Shown one piece after another: positions 52,984 to 62,092 of a stretch of 64,000 nt of DNA. Positions within the stretch are counted from its first letter, which is position 1. Each line of letters starts with the position of its first letter. Source of the DNA: Nesterenkonia populi (lineage in GTDB: Bacteria > Actinomycetota > Actinomycetes > Actinomycetales > Micrococcaceae); the NCBI RefSeq assembly GCF_007994735.1, contig NZ_VOIL01000001.1, positions 1,426,001 to 1,490,000 of the forward strand. Direction: 5' to 3'. The translations under genes were made by a program, and so were the position numbers. The notes below the pieces were generated by a model that searched no databases, was not told the DNA's origin, and saw only the letters and a program-made list of their open reading frames with translations.

Positions 52984-54372
52984 ATCTCAACTCCCACCAT
53001 CACCGACCAGCAGAACGAAGCCGCCGAGGCAGACCAGCGGACCTTTGCCGAGCTCGGCCTCCCCGCCCCGCTGACCCGTCTGCTCGCGGAGGAGGGCAAG
53101 TTCATCGCCTTCCCCATCCAAGCCGCTACCCTGCCCGACACCCTCAACGGGCGTGACGTCCTGGGCCGGGGAAAGACCGGCTCCGGAAAGACCATCGCCT
53201 TCGCGCTGCCGCTGGTGGCCCGTCTCGGCGAGAACCGGGCCTCCGTCCGGCCGCGCAGGCCCAAGGCCCTGGTGCTCGCTCCCACCCGTGAGCTCGCCAC
53301 CCAGATCGACGCGGTCATCGCGCCCATGGCCCACGCCTACGGGATGACCACGACCACCGTCTTCGGCGGAGTCAGCCAGAAGCACCAGGAGAAGGCGCTG
53401 AACAAGGGCGTGGACATCGTCGTCGCCTGCCCCGGCCGCCTGGAGGACCTTCTGAAGCAGGGGGTCCTCAGCCTTGAGAGCACAGGCATCACCGTCCTCG
53501 ACGAGGCCGACCACATGGCAGACCTCGGGTTCCTTCCCGGGGTGACCCGCATCCTGGCCCAGACCCCCGAGGACGCCCAGCGGCTCTTCTTCTCGGCCAC
53601 CCTGGACAACGGGGTCGACAAACTGGTCAGACGATTCCTGACCGACCCGCTGCACCACTCGGTGGACGAGGCCACCAGCCACGTCTCTGCGATGACCCAC
53701 CACGTCTTCGAGGTCCACCCGGACCAGAAGAAGGAGCTGGTCCAGGCGCTCGCCTCAGGGACCGGGCGGCGGGTGCTCTTCACGCGCACCAAGTATCAGG
53801 CGAAGAACCTCGCCAAGAAGCTCACCGCCCAGGGCGTTCCCGCCGTGGACCTGCACGGCAACCTCTCCCAGGCCAAGCGGGACAAGAACCTCGCTGCCTT
53901 CAGCGACGGCGGAGTGAGGGTGCTGGTGGCCACCGACGTCGCCGCTCGCGGCGTCCACGTCGACGGGATCGAACTGGTGGTCCACGTGGACCCGCCGGCC
54001 GAGCACAAGGCCTACCTGCACCGCTCCGGGCGCACAGCTCGGGCCGGGAGCGCCGGCGACGTCGTCACCGTGATGCTCCCGGAGCAGCGCAGAGATACCG
54101 AGGCTCTGCTCCGCAAGGCCGACATCAGGGTGAGGCCCATCGCGGTCAGCCCGGAGTCGCCCGAGGTGGCTGCCCTGGTCGGCGAGCAGGCCGCCTACGT
54201 GGAGCCCGCTCCGGCTCAGCCCGCCCAGCAGGGCGGTCGCGGAGGCGGAGGGCGCGGCGGCGGTGGTCGCAGCCGGGGAGGCCGCTCCGGCGGCGTGCGC
54301 GGCGGCAGCGCCCAGGGCAGGAGCTCCCGCGGGGGCGCCCGCGGGCGTCGCGGTTCGTCACCTCAGCGCTGA
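52984..54372 (+). CDS. DEAD/DEAH-box RNA helicase (apparent non-canonical AUC start)
   Basis: This ATP-dependent RNA helicase would unwind structured RNA or assist ribosome assembly. All core motifs are present: the Q motif ([16 protein letters not shown]), [32 protein letters not shown], and [12 protein letters not shown]-terminal Gly/Arg-rich tail follows ([19 protein letters not shown]). The reading frame stays open upstream to a stop at 52969. Between that stop and 53215, which is after Walker A, it contains no ATG, GTG or TTG. I place the start at ATC 52984 because AAAGG lies 8 nt before it and the following Ser-Thr-Pro-Thr resembles the usual N-terminus. A base error or mutation of ATG is the alternative. 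Confidence 0.85.
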   Translation: MSTPTITDQQNEAAEADQRTFAELGLPAPLTRLLAEEGKFIAFPIQAATLPDTLNGRDVLGRGKTGSGKTIAFALPLVARLGENRASVRPRRPKALVLAPTRELATQIDAVIAPMAHAYGMTTTTVFGGVSQKHQEKALNKGVDIVVACPGRLEDLLKQGVLSLESTGITVLDEADHMADLGFLPGVTRILAQTPEDAQRLFFSATLDNGVDKLVRRFLTDPLHHSVDEATSHVSAMTHHVFEVHPDQKKELVQALASGTGRRVLFTRTKYQAKNLAKKLTAQGVPAVDLHGNLSQAKRDKNLAAFSDGGVRVLVATDVAARGVHVDGIELVVHVDPPAEHKAYLHRSGRTARAGSAGDVVTVMLPEQRRDTEALLRKADIRVRPIAVSPESPEVAALVGEQAAYVEPAPAQPAQQGGRGGGGRGGGGRSRGGRSGGVRGGSAQGRSSRGGARGRRGSSPQR

Positions 54373-54401
54373 GCCGGGCCTGCCCTTGCTAGGTTGAGGG
54401 C

Positions 54402-55292
54402 ATGACTGAGCAGCCCCTCCGCCGATGCCAGGGCACCCCGGCACCACGAGAGACCGCCGCCGCCGTGGAGCAGCGCACCCCCGCCGAGCGGCTCCACGCC
54501 CGCTACGGCAGAGAGGCGGACTGGCAGCCGCCGGAGTGGAACGAGACCCTCGATGTGCTGCTGCGCCATCGCTCCGTGCGCCGCTACCTGGACCGGGAGG
54601 TGTCGGACGAGACGGTCCGCACCGTGATCGCGGCCGCCCAGTCCGCCTCCACCTCCTCGAACCAGCAGATCATCTCTGCTCTGGTCATACGGGACCAGCA
54701 CAAGAAGGACGCCGTCGCGGAGATCGGAGGGCCTTTCCAGAAGCACATCAGGCACGCTCCCGCGCTGATCATCTGGCTGGTCGACTTCCGCCGCGCCCGC
54801 CACCTCGCTGATGCCGCCGGCCGGGAGCCGGTGGGCCTGGACTACCTCGACATCGCGCTCGTGGGAGCCTGCGACGCCGGCATCCACGCCCAGAACGCGC
54901 TCGTCGCCGCAGAGTCGCTGGGGCTGGGCGGGGTGTTCCTCGGCTCGGTCCGCAACGACTCCGGGCAGCTCGCGCAGGTGCTCGAGCTGCCCGAGGATGT
55001 GATCCCATTCGTCGGGATGGAGCTCGGCCACCCGGACCCTCAGGAGGAGGCCGGGATCAAGCCGCGCCTGCCGCAGGAGAGCTTCCTGCACTTCGAGACC
55101 TATGACGCCGACGCTGTTCCCGAGCAGCTCGCGGCCTACGAGGCGACCCTCGCCGAGTATTACCGGGACTATGACATGGACCCCTCCTGGGGGCGCCGCC
55201 TGGTCAGCAGGCTGGGGGAGAAAGCGACCTTCGCCACCCAGCGGCATAAGCTCGCCGACTTTCTGCGCTCCCGGGGCCTCGGTCTGAAGTAG
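54402..55292 (+). CDS. NADPH-dependent nitroreductase family oxidoreductase (NfsA-like)
   Basis: The product is a 296-residue FMN flavoprotein of the nitroreductase superfamily. RHRSVRRYLDREV is the flavin-phosphate-binding N-terminal motif and AAQSASTSSNQQ the second flavin contact. The central ALVAAESLGLGGVFLGSVRND is the conserved flavin-site helix. Length and the C-terminal extension that wraps over the partner subunit match NfsA/FRP-type enzymes, which reduce nitroaromatics, quinones or flavins with NADPH. TAGGTT (54390-54395) is 6 nt before the ATG; GAGGG in the spacer could also be a ribosome binding site. It lies 30 bp after the helicase. Confidence 0.85.
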   Translation: MTEQPLRRCQGTPAPRETAAAVEQRTPAERLHARYGREADWQPPEWNETLDVLLRHRSVRRYLDREVSDETVRTVIAAAQSASTSSNQQIISALVIRDQHKKDAVAEIGGPFQKHIRHAPALIIWLVDFRRARHLADAAGREPVGLDYLDIALVGACDAGIHAQNALVAAESLGLGGVFLGSVRNDSGQLAQVLELPEDVIPFVGMELGHPDPQEEAGIKPRLPQESFLHFETYDADAVPEQLAAYEATLAEYYRDYDMDPSWGRRLVSRLGEKATFATQRHKLADFLRSRGLGLK

Positions 55293-55461
55293 GCGGGCCA
55301 GCACCCCCAGGCCGCCTGGATCTGCCAGCCGGTGTCCAGGCTGCGCGGCGCAGAGCTCCAGGGTTCCTTCCTACGGTGACGAAAGCGGCCGGAGGCTGCC
55401 GCACCGCTGAATCCGCTCCGGCTGCGTGCCCTGATGCACCCCCTCCCGGAAGGATCCTGCG

Positions 55462-57669
55462 ATGAAGGATATCCGCATTCCCGGCGCACCCCAGGAAGAA
55501 CCTGTTCCCGAGGAGCAGCCCACCACGCCCGCCGCCCCGGCACAGCCGAAGCCCGACCAGCAGGGCCCGCCGGAGGTGAGTCCCAGCGGAGCCCCTGTGA
55601 AGGGAGCCAACGAGGCCCGGCGTCAGCAGGGCGAGTACCTCACCACCGCACAGGGAGCCCGTGTCCGCGACACCGACCACTCCCTGCGGGCCGGCAAGCG
55701 CGGTCCCACCCTCCTGCAGGACCACCACCTGCGGGAGAAGATTATGCACTTCGACCACGAGCGGATCCCGGAGCGTGCAGTGCACGCCCGCGGCGCAGGC
55801 GCCCACGGCATCTTCGAGTCCTACGGAACGGCCGGGAGCATCACCCAGGCAGGCTTCCTCGCCGAGAAGAGGACGACGCCGGTGTTCCTGCGGTTCTCCA
55901 CCGTGCTCGGAAGCCGCGGCTCCGCCGACACGGTGCGCGACACCCGCGGCTTCGCGGTGAAGTTCTACACCGACGAGGGGACCTTCGACCTGGTCGGCAA
56001 CAACATCCCGGTCTTCTTCATCCAGGACGGCATCAAGTTCCCGGACGTCATCCATGCCGCCAAGCCCCACCCGGACCGGGAGATCCCGCAGGCCCAGTCC
56101 GCCCACGACACCTTCTGGGACTTCGTCTCCCTGCACACTGAGGCGCAGCACCACACCATCTGGAACATGTCGGACCGCGGCATTCCGCGCTCCTACCGAA
56201 TGATGGAGGGCTTCGGCATCCACACCTTCCGGATGATCAGCGCTGAGGGCGAGACCTGCCTGGTGAAGTTCCACTTCAAGCCCAAGCTGGGGGTGCACTC
56301 CCTGACCTGGGAGGAGGCCCTGATGACCAACGGCCTGGACCCCGACTACCACCGGAGGGACCTCGCCGATGCCATCGAGAAGGGCGCCTGCCCCGAGTGG
56401 GAGTTCGGCGTGCAGGTCTTCCCGGACACCGAGGAGCAGACCTTCGAGGGGATCGACCTGCTCGACCCCACGAAGATCGTGCCTGAGGAGCTCGCTCCGG
56501 TGCACCCCCTGGGCAGGCTGACGCTGAACGCCAACCCCACCAACTACTTCGCCGAGACCGAGCAGGTTGCCTACCACCCGGGCCACCTGCCGCCGGGCAT
56601 CGACGTCACCGACGACGCCCTGCTGCAGGCCCGGCTGTTCAGCTACATGGACACCCAGATCACCCGTCTGGGCGGGCCCAACTTCGCCCAGATTCCCATC
56701 AACCGGCCCAAGAGCCCAGTCAACGACAACCACCGGGACGGCTTCCACCAGACCGCCGACCACACCGGGGTGGCCCCGTATCATCCCAGCAGCCTGAACG
56801 GCGGGAACCCTCATCCGGTCAACGACGCACACGGGGAGGAGCCTCCTGCCCTGATCGATGTGCCCCAGCAGGTCACCGGTCCGAAGATCCGCAGCAAGCC
56901 GGCCAGCTTCGATGATCATTACAGCCAAGCCACCATGTTCTACCGCAGCCTCACCGACACGGAGCGACAGCACATCGTCCAGGCGTACACCTTCGAGCTC
57001 GGCAAGTGCTACGACCTCACCATCCAGAAGCGGCAGCTGCAGTGCCTGGCCAACATCGACGCCGAGCTGGCGGCCGGCGTTGCCGAAGGTCTCGGCCAGC
57101 CGGTGCCTGAGCCCACCGAGCCTCCGGCTGAGGACGTGGTCGCCTCCCCGGCCCTCTCCCAGATCGGGCAGACCTGGCCGGCCGAGGGCCGGCTGGTCGG
57201 CGTCGTCGTGGACGAGTCCTCCGACGCAGGTGATATCCAGAAGGTCCGGGAGGACATCGACGCCCAGGGGATGGTGCCGCTGGTGGTGGCCCCCACCGGC
57301 GCGCCGCTGAGCACCGGCGTGCACCCGCAGCGCACATATCTCACGGCCCGCTCCGTCGAGTTCGACGCGATCATCTTCGCCACCGGACCCTCCCGGGGTG
57401 CCGCCGGCGCGGACCCGGCCGGCGACCAGAAGCTCGGCGACCCGGTCGGCGTCTCCAACGTGGACCCGCGCCTGACTCTGATGGCGGCAGAGGCCTACCG
57501 GCACTCCAAGGCGCTCGTCTTCGCCGAAGGCTCCGCGGTGCTCACCTCCGCCGGCATACGGGCCGGAGCCCCCGGAGTGCTGGTCGGCGACCCGCCCGCG
57601 CAGCTTGAGGAGCTCTTCGAGCTGATGGGCGCCCACCGAGTCTGGGAGCGGTTCGCCCCGGCCGGCTGA
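55462..57669 (+). CDS. katE: Large-subunit catalase (KatE/HPII type)
   Basis: This is a monofunctional haem catalase that destroys hydrogen peroxide. The product has 735 residues, the size of clade II catalases, with an N-terminal extension of about 75 residues. The core has ERAVHARGAGAHG with the distal His, VRDTRGFAVKFYTDEG, and NNIPVFFIQDGIKFPD with the distal Asn. ARLFSYMDTQITRLG carries the haem-ligand Tyr. A C-terminal flavodoxin-like domain (about residues 580-735; GRLVGVVVDESSD) is characteristic of HPII. GGAAGG before the ATG is the ribosome binding site. It ends 16 bp from the stop of the convergent sdaA gene. Confidence 0.95.
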   Translation: MKDIRIPGAPQEEPVPEEQPTTPAAPAQPKPDQQGPPEVSPSGAPVKGANEARRQQGEYLTTAQGARVRDTDHSLRAGKRGPTLLQDHHLREKIMHFDHERIPERAVHARGAGAHGIFESYGTAGSITQAGFLAEKRTTPVFLRFSTVLGSRGSADTVRDTRGFAVKFYTDEGTFDLVGNNIPVFFIQDGIKFPDVIHAAKPHPDREIPQAQSAHDTFWDFVSLHTEAQHHTIWNMSDRGIPRSYRMMEGFGIHTFRMISAEGETCLVKFHFKPKLGVHSLTWEEALMTNGLDPDYHRRDLADAIEKGACPEWEFGVQVFPDTEEQTFEGIDLLDPTKIVPEELAPVHPLGRLTLNANPTNYFAETEQVAYHPGHLPPGIDVTDDALLQARLFSYMDTQITRLGGPNFAQIPINRPKSPVNDNHRDGFHQTADHTGVAPYHPSSLNGGNPHPVNDAHGEEPPALIDVPQQVTGPKIRSKPASFDDHYSQATMFYRSLTDTERQHIVQAYTFELGKCYDLTIQKRQLQCLANIDAELAAGVAEGLGQPVPEPTEPPAEDVVASPALSQIGQTWPAEGRLVGVVVDESSDAGDIQKVREDIDAQGMVPLVVAPTGAPLSTGVHPQRTYLTARSVEFDAIIFATGPSRGAAGADPAGDQKLGDPVGVSNVDPRLTLMAAEAYRHSKALVFAEGSAVLTSAGIRAGAPGVLVGDPPAQLEELFELMGAHRVWERFAPAG

Positions 57670-57684
57670 GCCCGCACGGGCCGG

Positions 57685-59097
57685 TCAGCATTCGACGACG
57701 TTGACCGCGAGGCCGCCGAGGGCTGTCTCCTTGTACTTGTGGGACATGTCCTTGCCGGTCTCGCGCATCGTCGCGATCACCTCGGAGAGCGAGACCCGGT
57801 GCTCGCCGTCGCCCATCAGCGCCATCCGAGCCGCGTTGACCGCCTTGCCCGCGGCGATCGCGTTGCGTTCGATGCAGGGCACCTGCACCAGCCCGCCGAT
57901 CGGGTCGCAGGTCAGTCCCAGGCTGTGCTCCATGGCGATCTCCGCGGCGTTCTCGACCTGTGCGGCAGTGCCGCCGAGCACCTCGCACAGTCCGGCCGCC
58001 GCCATCGAGGATGCCGAGCCGACCTCGCCCTGGCAGCCCACCTCCGCCCCCGAGATCGAGGCCTGCTCCTTATACAGGACTCCCACGGCAGCGGCGGTCA
58101 GCAGGTAGGCGGTCACGATCGCTCGGCGGTCCTGCACTCGGGCGAAGCTGGCGCCGGGACCGTAGTGCGCGGCATAGAACCCCACCGCGGGAATGATTCC
58201 CGCCGCGCCGTTGGTGGGCGCAGTCACCACCCGACCGCCTGAGGCGTTCTCCTCATTGACCGCCAAGGCGGTGAGGTTCACCCATTCCTGCCAGTACGCG
58301 TAGCTGCGCTCGGAATCCTGCGCCGAGAGCCGGGCATGCCAGCCGGGCGCACGACGCCGGACATTCAGCCCGCCAGGCAGCGGCCCGGTCCGTGACAGCG
58401 CAGAGCTCCTGCAGTCCTCCATCACGGTCCAGATCCGCCAGATCCCCTCGCGCACCTCATCCTCAGTCCGTCGGACGGCCTCGTTGGCGAGCATGATCTG
58501 CGAGATGGGCAGACCGGTCTGGCCGCAGTGCGCCATCAGCTCCTCCGGGGAGGAGAACGGGTAGGGGGCCGGAGCCTCCCCGTCGGCGGAGACGCCGGCT
58601 TCGTCGGACTCGGCGACGACGAACCCTCCGCCCACCGAGTAGTAGGTGTTCTCCGCCAGCAGCATGTCCTCGGCGTCGAAGGCCTTCATCCGCATCGCGT
58701 TGGTGTGCCGCTCCAGGACCGTCAGCGGGCGCAGTGTGAAATCTTCGGCCCGCAGGGGCACAGGCTGTCCGAAGCCCAGCTGCTCGGCGAACCGAATCAG
58801 CCCGGCGGCCTGCATCTCGGCTGTCCGCTCCTCCGCCTGGGCGGGCAGCAGCTCCTCCGGGTCCCAGCCCTCCAGTCCGAGAAGCACCGCGGGAAAGGTT
58901 CCGTGTCCGGCGCCGGTCGCAGCCAGCGAGCCGAAGAGGTCCACCTCCAACCGGACGGCTCGGCCCGCCGTCCCGGAGGCAGCGAGCTCCTCGGCGACAA
59001 AGCGTCGGGCGGCGCGCATCGGCCCCACTGTGTGGGAGGAGGAGGGGCCGATGCCCACTCTGAAGAGATCGAAGAGACTGACCTGCATGGCGGACAT
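57685..59097 (-). CDS. sdaA: L-serine ammonia-lyase (iron-sulfur type)
   Basis: The enzyme converts L-serine to pyruvate and ammonia with a 4Fe-4S cluster. The product is a single-chain 470-residue form with the beta and alpha domains fused. Features are [21 protein letters not shown] at the N-terminus and [12 protein letters not shown] within the beta domain. The cluster cysteines lie in [16 protein letters not shown] (near residue 354) and [18 protein letters not shown] (near residues 395 and 406). It starts 13 bp after the Rieske oxygenase gene and is the last gene of that operon. Here it would drain serine formed from betaine-derived glycine and one-carbon units. Confidence 0.94.
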   Translation of the reverse strand: MSAMQVSLFDLFRVGIGPSSSHTVGPMRAARRFVAEELAASGTAGRAVRLEVDLFGSLAATGAGHGTFPAVLLGLEGWDPEELLPAQAEERTAEMQAAGLIRFAEQLGFGQPVPLRAEDFTLRPLTVLERHTNAMRMKAFDAEDMLLAENTYYSVGGGFVVAESDEAGVSADGEAPAPYPFSSPEELMAHCGQTGLPISQIMLANEAVRRTEDEVREGIWRIWTVMEDCRSSALSRTGPLPGGLNVRRRAPGWHARLSAQDSERSYAYWQEWVNLTALAVNEENASGGRVVTAPTNGAAGIIPAVGFYAAHYGPGASFARVQDRRAIVTAYLLTAAAVGVLYKEQASISGAEVGCQGEVGSASSMAAAGLCEVLGGTAAQVENAAEIAMEHSLGLTCDPIGGLVQVPCIERNAIAAGKAVNAARMALMGDGEHRVSLSEVIATMRETGKDMSHKYKETALGGLAVNVVEC

Positions 59098-59110
59098 GGG
59101 GCGTTTTCGC

Positions 59111-60325
59111 CTAGGCCGCCGGGGCCGGAGCTGGAGGCGCTGCGGCGGAATCCTCAGCGTCGGCGTCGCGCCTCAGGCCGAGGGTCTGGTACCACCAGGC
59201 GTGGAACTCTTCGATGTGATGCTCACTGGGGACCAGGGCGCCCCCGCCGGCGTAGGCCTTGGAGCTCATCGAAGGCTGGGTGAGCTCGCAGGCCTCAAAG
59301 TCCTGCCGGTTCACCCGGTGGAACAGCTCCACCGATTTGGTGAGGTCCAGTTCGCCGGCCTCCGCCTTCGCGACCACCTCGGGAAGGAACAGCCAGTCGC
59401 ACACCACGGTGGTGCGGGACTCGGAGACCGGGAACATCCGGTGGATGATGACGTGGTCCGGCACCGTGTTGATGAACACTTGGGGCTTGACCGTGATCGC
59501 GTAGTACCTGCGATCCTGGCCCGGGGCGATCGAGGGCAGCTCTCCGAACCCGGACGCGGAGCCGTCGACCGTGAACCCGTGGACGTCCTGGCCGAAGTTG
59601 GAGCCGTGGACCTCGCCGTTCTTGCGCTGGGAGGCCAGCCCGTCGGCGAACTCGGGGATCACTTCTGTCAGCTCCGGATGGATGGTCGCGCAGTGGTAGC
59701 ACTCCATGAAGTTCTCGATGATGAGCTTCCAGTTCGCCGCGACGTCGTAGGTCTTCGTCTCCCCGCATCTGAGGCTCTCGATGCCGTAGTTGTCGATGGA
59801 CTCGATCTCCCCGAACCGGGTGCGGACCTCGCCGAGGACCGCCTCGTCGAAGTCTGGGGGCTCCTCGGCCAGGCACACCCACACGTAGCCGAGCCATTCG
59901 CGCACCTGAACGCGCCTGAGCCCATACTGCTGACGGTCGACATCCGGCATGGAGGTCAGGTTCGGTGCGGCCACCAGATCGCCCTCCAGAGCGTAGGTCC
60001 AGGCGTGGTAGCCGCACTGCAGGGTCCTGCTCCTCCCCTCGGCGGCGGTGCAGACCCGCATGCCCCGGTGGGCGCAGACGTTGAAGTAGGCCTGGACCCC
60101 GGCCTTGCGGGTGCGCACGACGATGACCTCCTCCCGGCCGATCCGCACGGTCTTCCAATGCCCGGCGGAGGGCAGGGCGTCGGCTCGCAGCACGCAGTTC
60201 CACATCTTTTCGAAGATCTCCGCCTGCTCCGAGGCGAAGATGCTGGCATCGGTGTAGGCGTGCCCGGGGGGCGTGGGACGCAGTGAGGAGCCGGGGAGGG
60301 GCTCATCCAGGTGGTCGATGATCAT
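59111..60325 (-). CDS. Rieske non-haem iron oxygenase alpha subunit, probable glycine betaine demethylase
   Basis: The product has 404 residues. The Rieske motif is CAHRG near residue 82 and CGYH near residue 105. The mononuclear iron site is in ENFMECYHCATIHPEL near residues 205-216, giving two His ligands. The bridging position is Glu (ECYHC), as in carnitine and betaine monooxygenases, where most ring hydroxylases have Asp. The expected reaction is oxidative N-demethylation of glycine betaine to dimethylglycine and formaldehyde. This is inferred from the ECYHC motif and the dimethylglycine oxidase gene nearby. Stachydrine or carnitine are alternative substrates. The ATG at 60325 is 10 bp after the reductase gene. 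Confidence 0.85.
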   Translation of the reverse strand: MIIDHLDEPLPGSSLRPTPPGHAYTDASIFASEQAEIFEKMWNCVLRADALPSAGHWKTVRIGREEVIVVRTRKAGVQAYFNVCAHRGMRVCTAAEGRSRTLQCGYHAWTYALEGDLVAAPNLTSMPDVDRQQYGLRRVQVREWLGYVWVCLAEEPPDFDEAVLGEVRTRFGEIESIDNYGIESLRCGETKTYDVAANWKLIIENFMECYHCATIHPELTEVIPEFADGLASQRKNGEVHGSNFGQDVHGFTVDGSASGFGELPSIAPGQDRRYYAITVKPQVFINTVPDHVIIHRMFPVSESRTTVVCDWLFLPEVVAKAEAGELDLTKSVELFHRVNRQDFEACELTQPSMSSKAYAGGGALVPSEHHIEEFHAWWYQTLGLRRDADAEDSAAAPPAPAPAA

Positions 60326-60335
60326 GGCGGTTCTC

Positions 60336-61574
60336 CTAGGCGGCGAGTGCGGGTGCGGTGCTGCGGATGCGACGCTTCTTGCGCCAGCGGGTGACGTCGC
60401 GCAGGCGGTTGATGCCGAGGATGCCGATCTCCTCCCCGTCCCGGGTGCAGCTGACCAGCAGGCTTCCCTCAGCCGCGGACCCCTCGAGCACGGTGGTGGT
60501 GTCGGCCAGGTGGATCCGCCCGGCGCCCTGGATGCGCAGGTCGAACTGGTCGGACCAGAAGTAGGGCTCCTGCAGGGAGGCGGGCTCAGCATCGGTGAGA
60601 GCGGCGGCGACGACGGCGGCTTCCTCCACGGCCTCCTGCCAGTGGCCCACCGGCCGCAGCCCTGAGGAGTGGGATGCCCATTGGGCGCAGTCCCCGGCTG
60701 CGTAGACGCCGGGAACGGCGGTGGCGCCGGTGTCATCGCAGAGCACCGCGGAGGTGTCCTCGGTGAGGGACACCCCGGATCCGAGCAGCCACTCCGTGCG
60801 GGGACTTGCGCCGATCGCGCAGATCACCACCTGGGCCTCGACTGTGGATCCGTCTGCCAGCAGCACCTCGTGCCCGTTCAGGGTGCTGCGGACCGCCTGC
60901 GCCCGGGCCGGGGGAGCGAACCGCACCCCATGGGCCTCGTGCGCGGCCCGGATCGCCCGGCCCACCGGTGTGCCGAGGCGTTTGGCGCCCGGGTTCTCCT
61001 CGCCGGCGGCGACGGTGACCGCGGCGGCGCCGCGCTGGGTGCAGGTCGCGGCAGCCTCCAGGGCGAGGAATCCTCCGCCCAGGACAGCGACGCTGGCCCC
61101 GGACAGGGGCGCGTCACGGAGGGCGAGCGCATCGTCCATGCTCCGCAGCACATAGGGGCGCACCGCGGCAGTCTCCTCGGCTGCGGTCGGTTCGGCGCTG
61201 GCCGCGGGCAGAGTCCTGGCTGAGGCGCCGGTGGTGATCACCACCGCGTCGGCCGGGTGGAAAGCACCGTCTGCGGTGTGCACCCCGAGGGGCTCGGTGC
61301 CGTCCGGGCTCCCGGAGAGCCCGACGACGCCGAGGCCGCTGACCCAGTCAGCCTCCAGAGGGTTCTCGGGGTCGTCCAGCAGCAGGTCCTCCTCAGCGAC
61401 CGCGCCGGTGAGGTATGCCTTGCTGAGGGCGGGGCGGTCGTAGGCCGAGCGGGTCTCCTCGCCGAATATGGTGATGGGGCCGCGGTGGCCGTGGTGCCGC
61501 ACGCCGCGGGCGGCGTGGTAGCCGGCGAGGCCGGCGCCGACGATGATCAGGTGCCCGTCTGCGGGGAGACTCAT
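60336..61574 (-). CDS. FAD-dependent ferredoxin reductase of the Rieske oxygenase system
   Basis: The product is a 412-residue glutathione-reductase-fold flavoprotein. The N-terminal LIIVGAGLAGYHAARGV binds FAD. The central SVAVLGGGFLALEAAA binds NAD(P)H, and VPGVYAAGDCAQW closes the FAD site. The C-terminal domain resembles BphA4/TodA reductases. It would pass electrons from NAD(P)H to the Rieske ferredoxin encoded just upstream. It overlaps that gene by 4 bp (ATGA). Its electron-transfer type differs from the fused flavin/iron-sulfur reductase (GbcB) of Pseudomonas betaine demethylase. Confidence 0.88.
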   Translation of the reverse strand: MSLPADGHLIIVGAGLAGYHAARGVRHHGHRGPITIFGEETRSAYDRPALSKAYLTGAVAEEDLLLDDPENPLEADWVSGLGVVGLSGSPDGTEPLGVHTADGAFHPADAVVITTGASARTLPAASAEPTAAEETAAVRPYVLRSMDDALALRDAPLSGASVAVLGGGFLALEAAATCTQRGAAAVTVAAGEENPGAKRLGTPVGRAIRAAHEAHGVRFAPPARAQAVRSTLNGHEVLLADGSTVEAQVVICAIGASPRTEWLLGSGVSLTEDTSAVLCDDTGATAVPGVYAAGDCAQWASHSSGLRPVGHWQEAVEEAAVVAAALTDAEPASLQEPYFWSDQFDLRIQGAGRIHLADTTTVLEGSAAEGSLLVSCTRDGEEIGILGINRLRDVTRWRKKRRIRSTAPALAA

Positions 61575-61918
61575 GCCAGCCTCACCCCCGGGGGAAGGTT
61601 CGGCTCCGCGCTGGAGAGCTCCACCCAGACCTCGCCGTCGCGAACCTCTGCGGTGTGTGCCCGGACGCCGCGCTTGGCGGGGGGCTGATCCACGTCCCCG
61701 GTGGTCAGGGAGAAGGTGGACTCGTGCAGCGGGCACTCCACGCGGCAGTCCTCCACCCAGCCGGCCGCCAGAGAGGCATCCTGGTGGGTGCAGGTGTCGT
61801 CCAGGGCGTGAACAGTGCCCTCCTCGGTGAGGAAGACGGCGAGGGGAGGGCTGACCGAGTCGATGCGCAGCCCTTCGCCAGGGGTCAGGTCATCCAGGGA
61901 GCAGATTCGGAGGCTCAT
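61571..61918 (-). CDS. Rieske-type 2Fe-2S ferredoxin
   Basis: The product is a 115-residue soluble electron carrier. The Rieske cluster ligands are Cys43, His45, Cys62 and His65 (CTHQ and CPLHES), a C-x-H-x16-C-x2-H pattern, with the fold length expected of toluene-dioxygenase-type ferredoxins. It is the first gene of a minus-strand operon: ferredoxin, reductase, oxygenase, sdaA. The ATG at 61918 is chosen from the family start. The longer frame from 61933 adds five residues and lacks support. Its promoter carries an IclR-type palindrome. Confidence 0.92.
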   Translation of the reverse strand: MSLRICSLDDLTPGEGLRIDSVSPPLAVFLTEEGTVHALDDTCTHQDASLAAGWVEDCRVECPLHESTFSLTTGDVDQPPAKRGVRAHTAEVRDGEVWVELSSAEPNLPPGVRLA

Positions 61919-61947
61919 GCTTGCCACCACCACACATTTCGTCTAAC

Positions 61948-61964
61948 GTTGCGGATTATGCAAC
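61948..61964. promoter_or_regulatory. IclR-type operator, site 1 (GTTGC-N7-GCAAC)
   Basis: GTTGCGGATTATGCAAC is a 17-bp dyad overlapping the probable -10 box of the Rieske operon. Its reverse complement matches the second site before the dimethylglycine oxidase gene at 15 of 17 positions. Binding here would block RNA polymerase. Confidence 0.7.
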
Positions 61965-61982
61965 ACCGTTCATGATGAACAA
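61955..61982 (-). promoter_or_regulatory. Promoter of the Rieske ferredoxin operon
   Basis: On the minus strand TTGTTC (61982-61977) and CATAAT (61960-61955) are spaced by 16 nt. The -10 lies inside operator site 1. A separate perfect 13-bp dyad, GTTCATGATGAAC (61968-61980), fills the spacer and may bind another regulator. Confidence 0.55.
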
Positions 61983-62092
61983 CAGTGCTGGGTGAAGTAT
62001 TGCGTCCTGCATATTGGGAGCGTCAAGCATGAACGGGTGATGTGCGGAAAATTTTACGAAAAAGAAACACAAAAAGAGGTCAGGTGTTCTGA

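Noticed and set aside
52872..53156. Small plus-strand frame (94 residues) with an ATG at 52965 overlapping the helicase start
   Set aside because: It is out of frame with the helicase, Arg/Pro-rich and ends inside the helicase core; it does not rescue the missing start codon unless a frameshift were shown.
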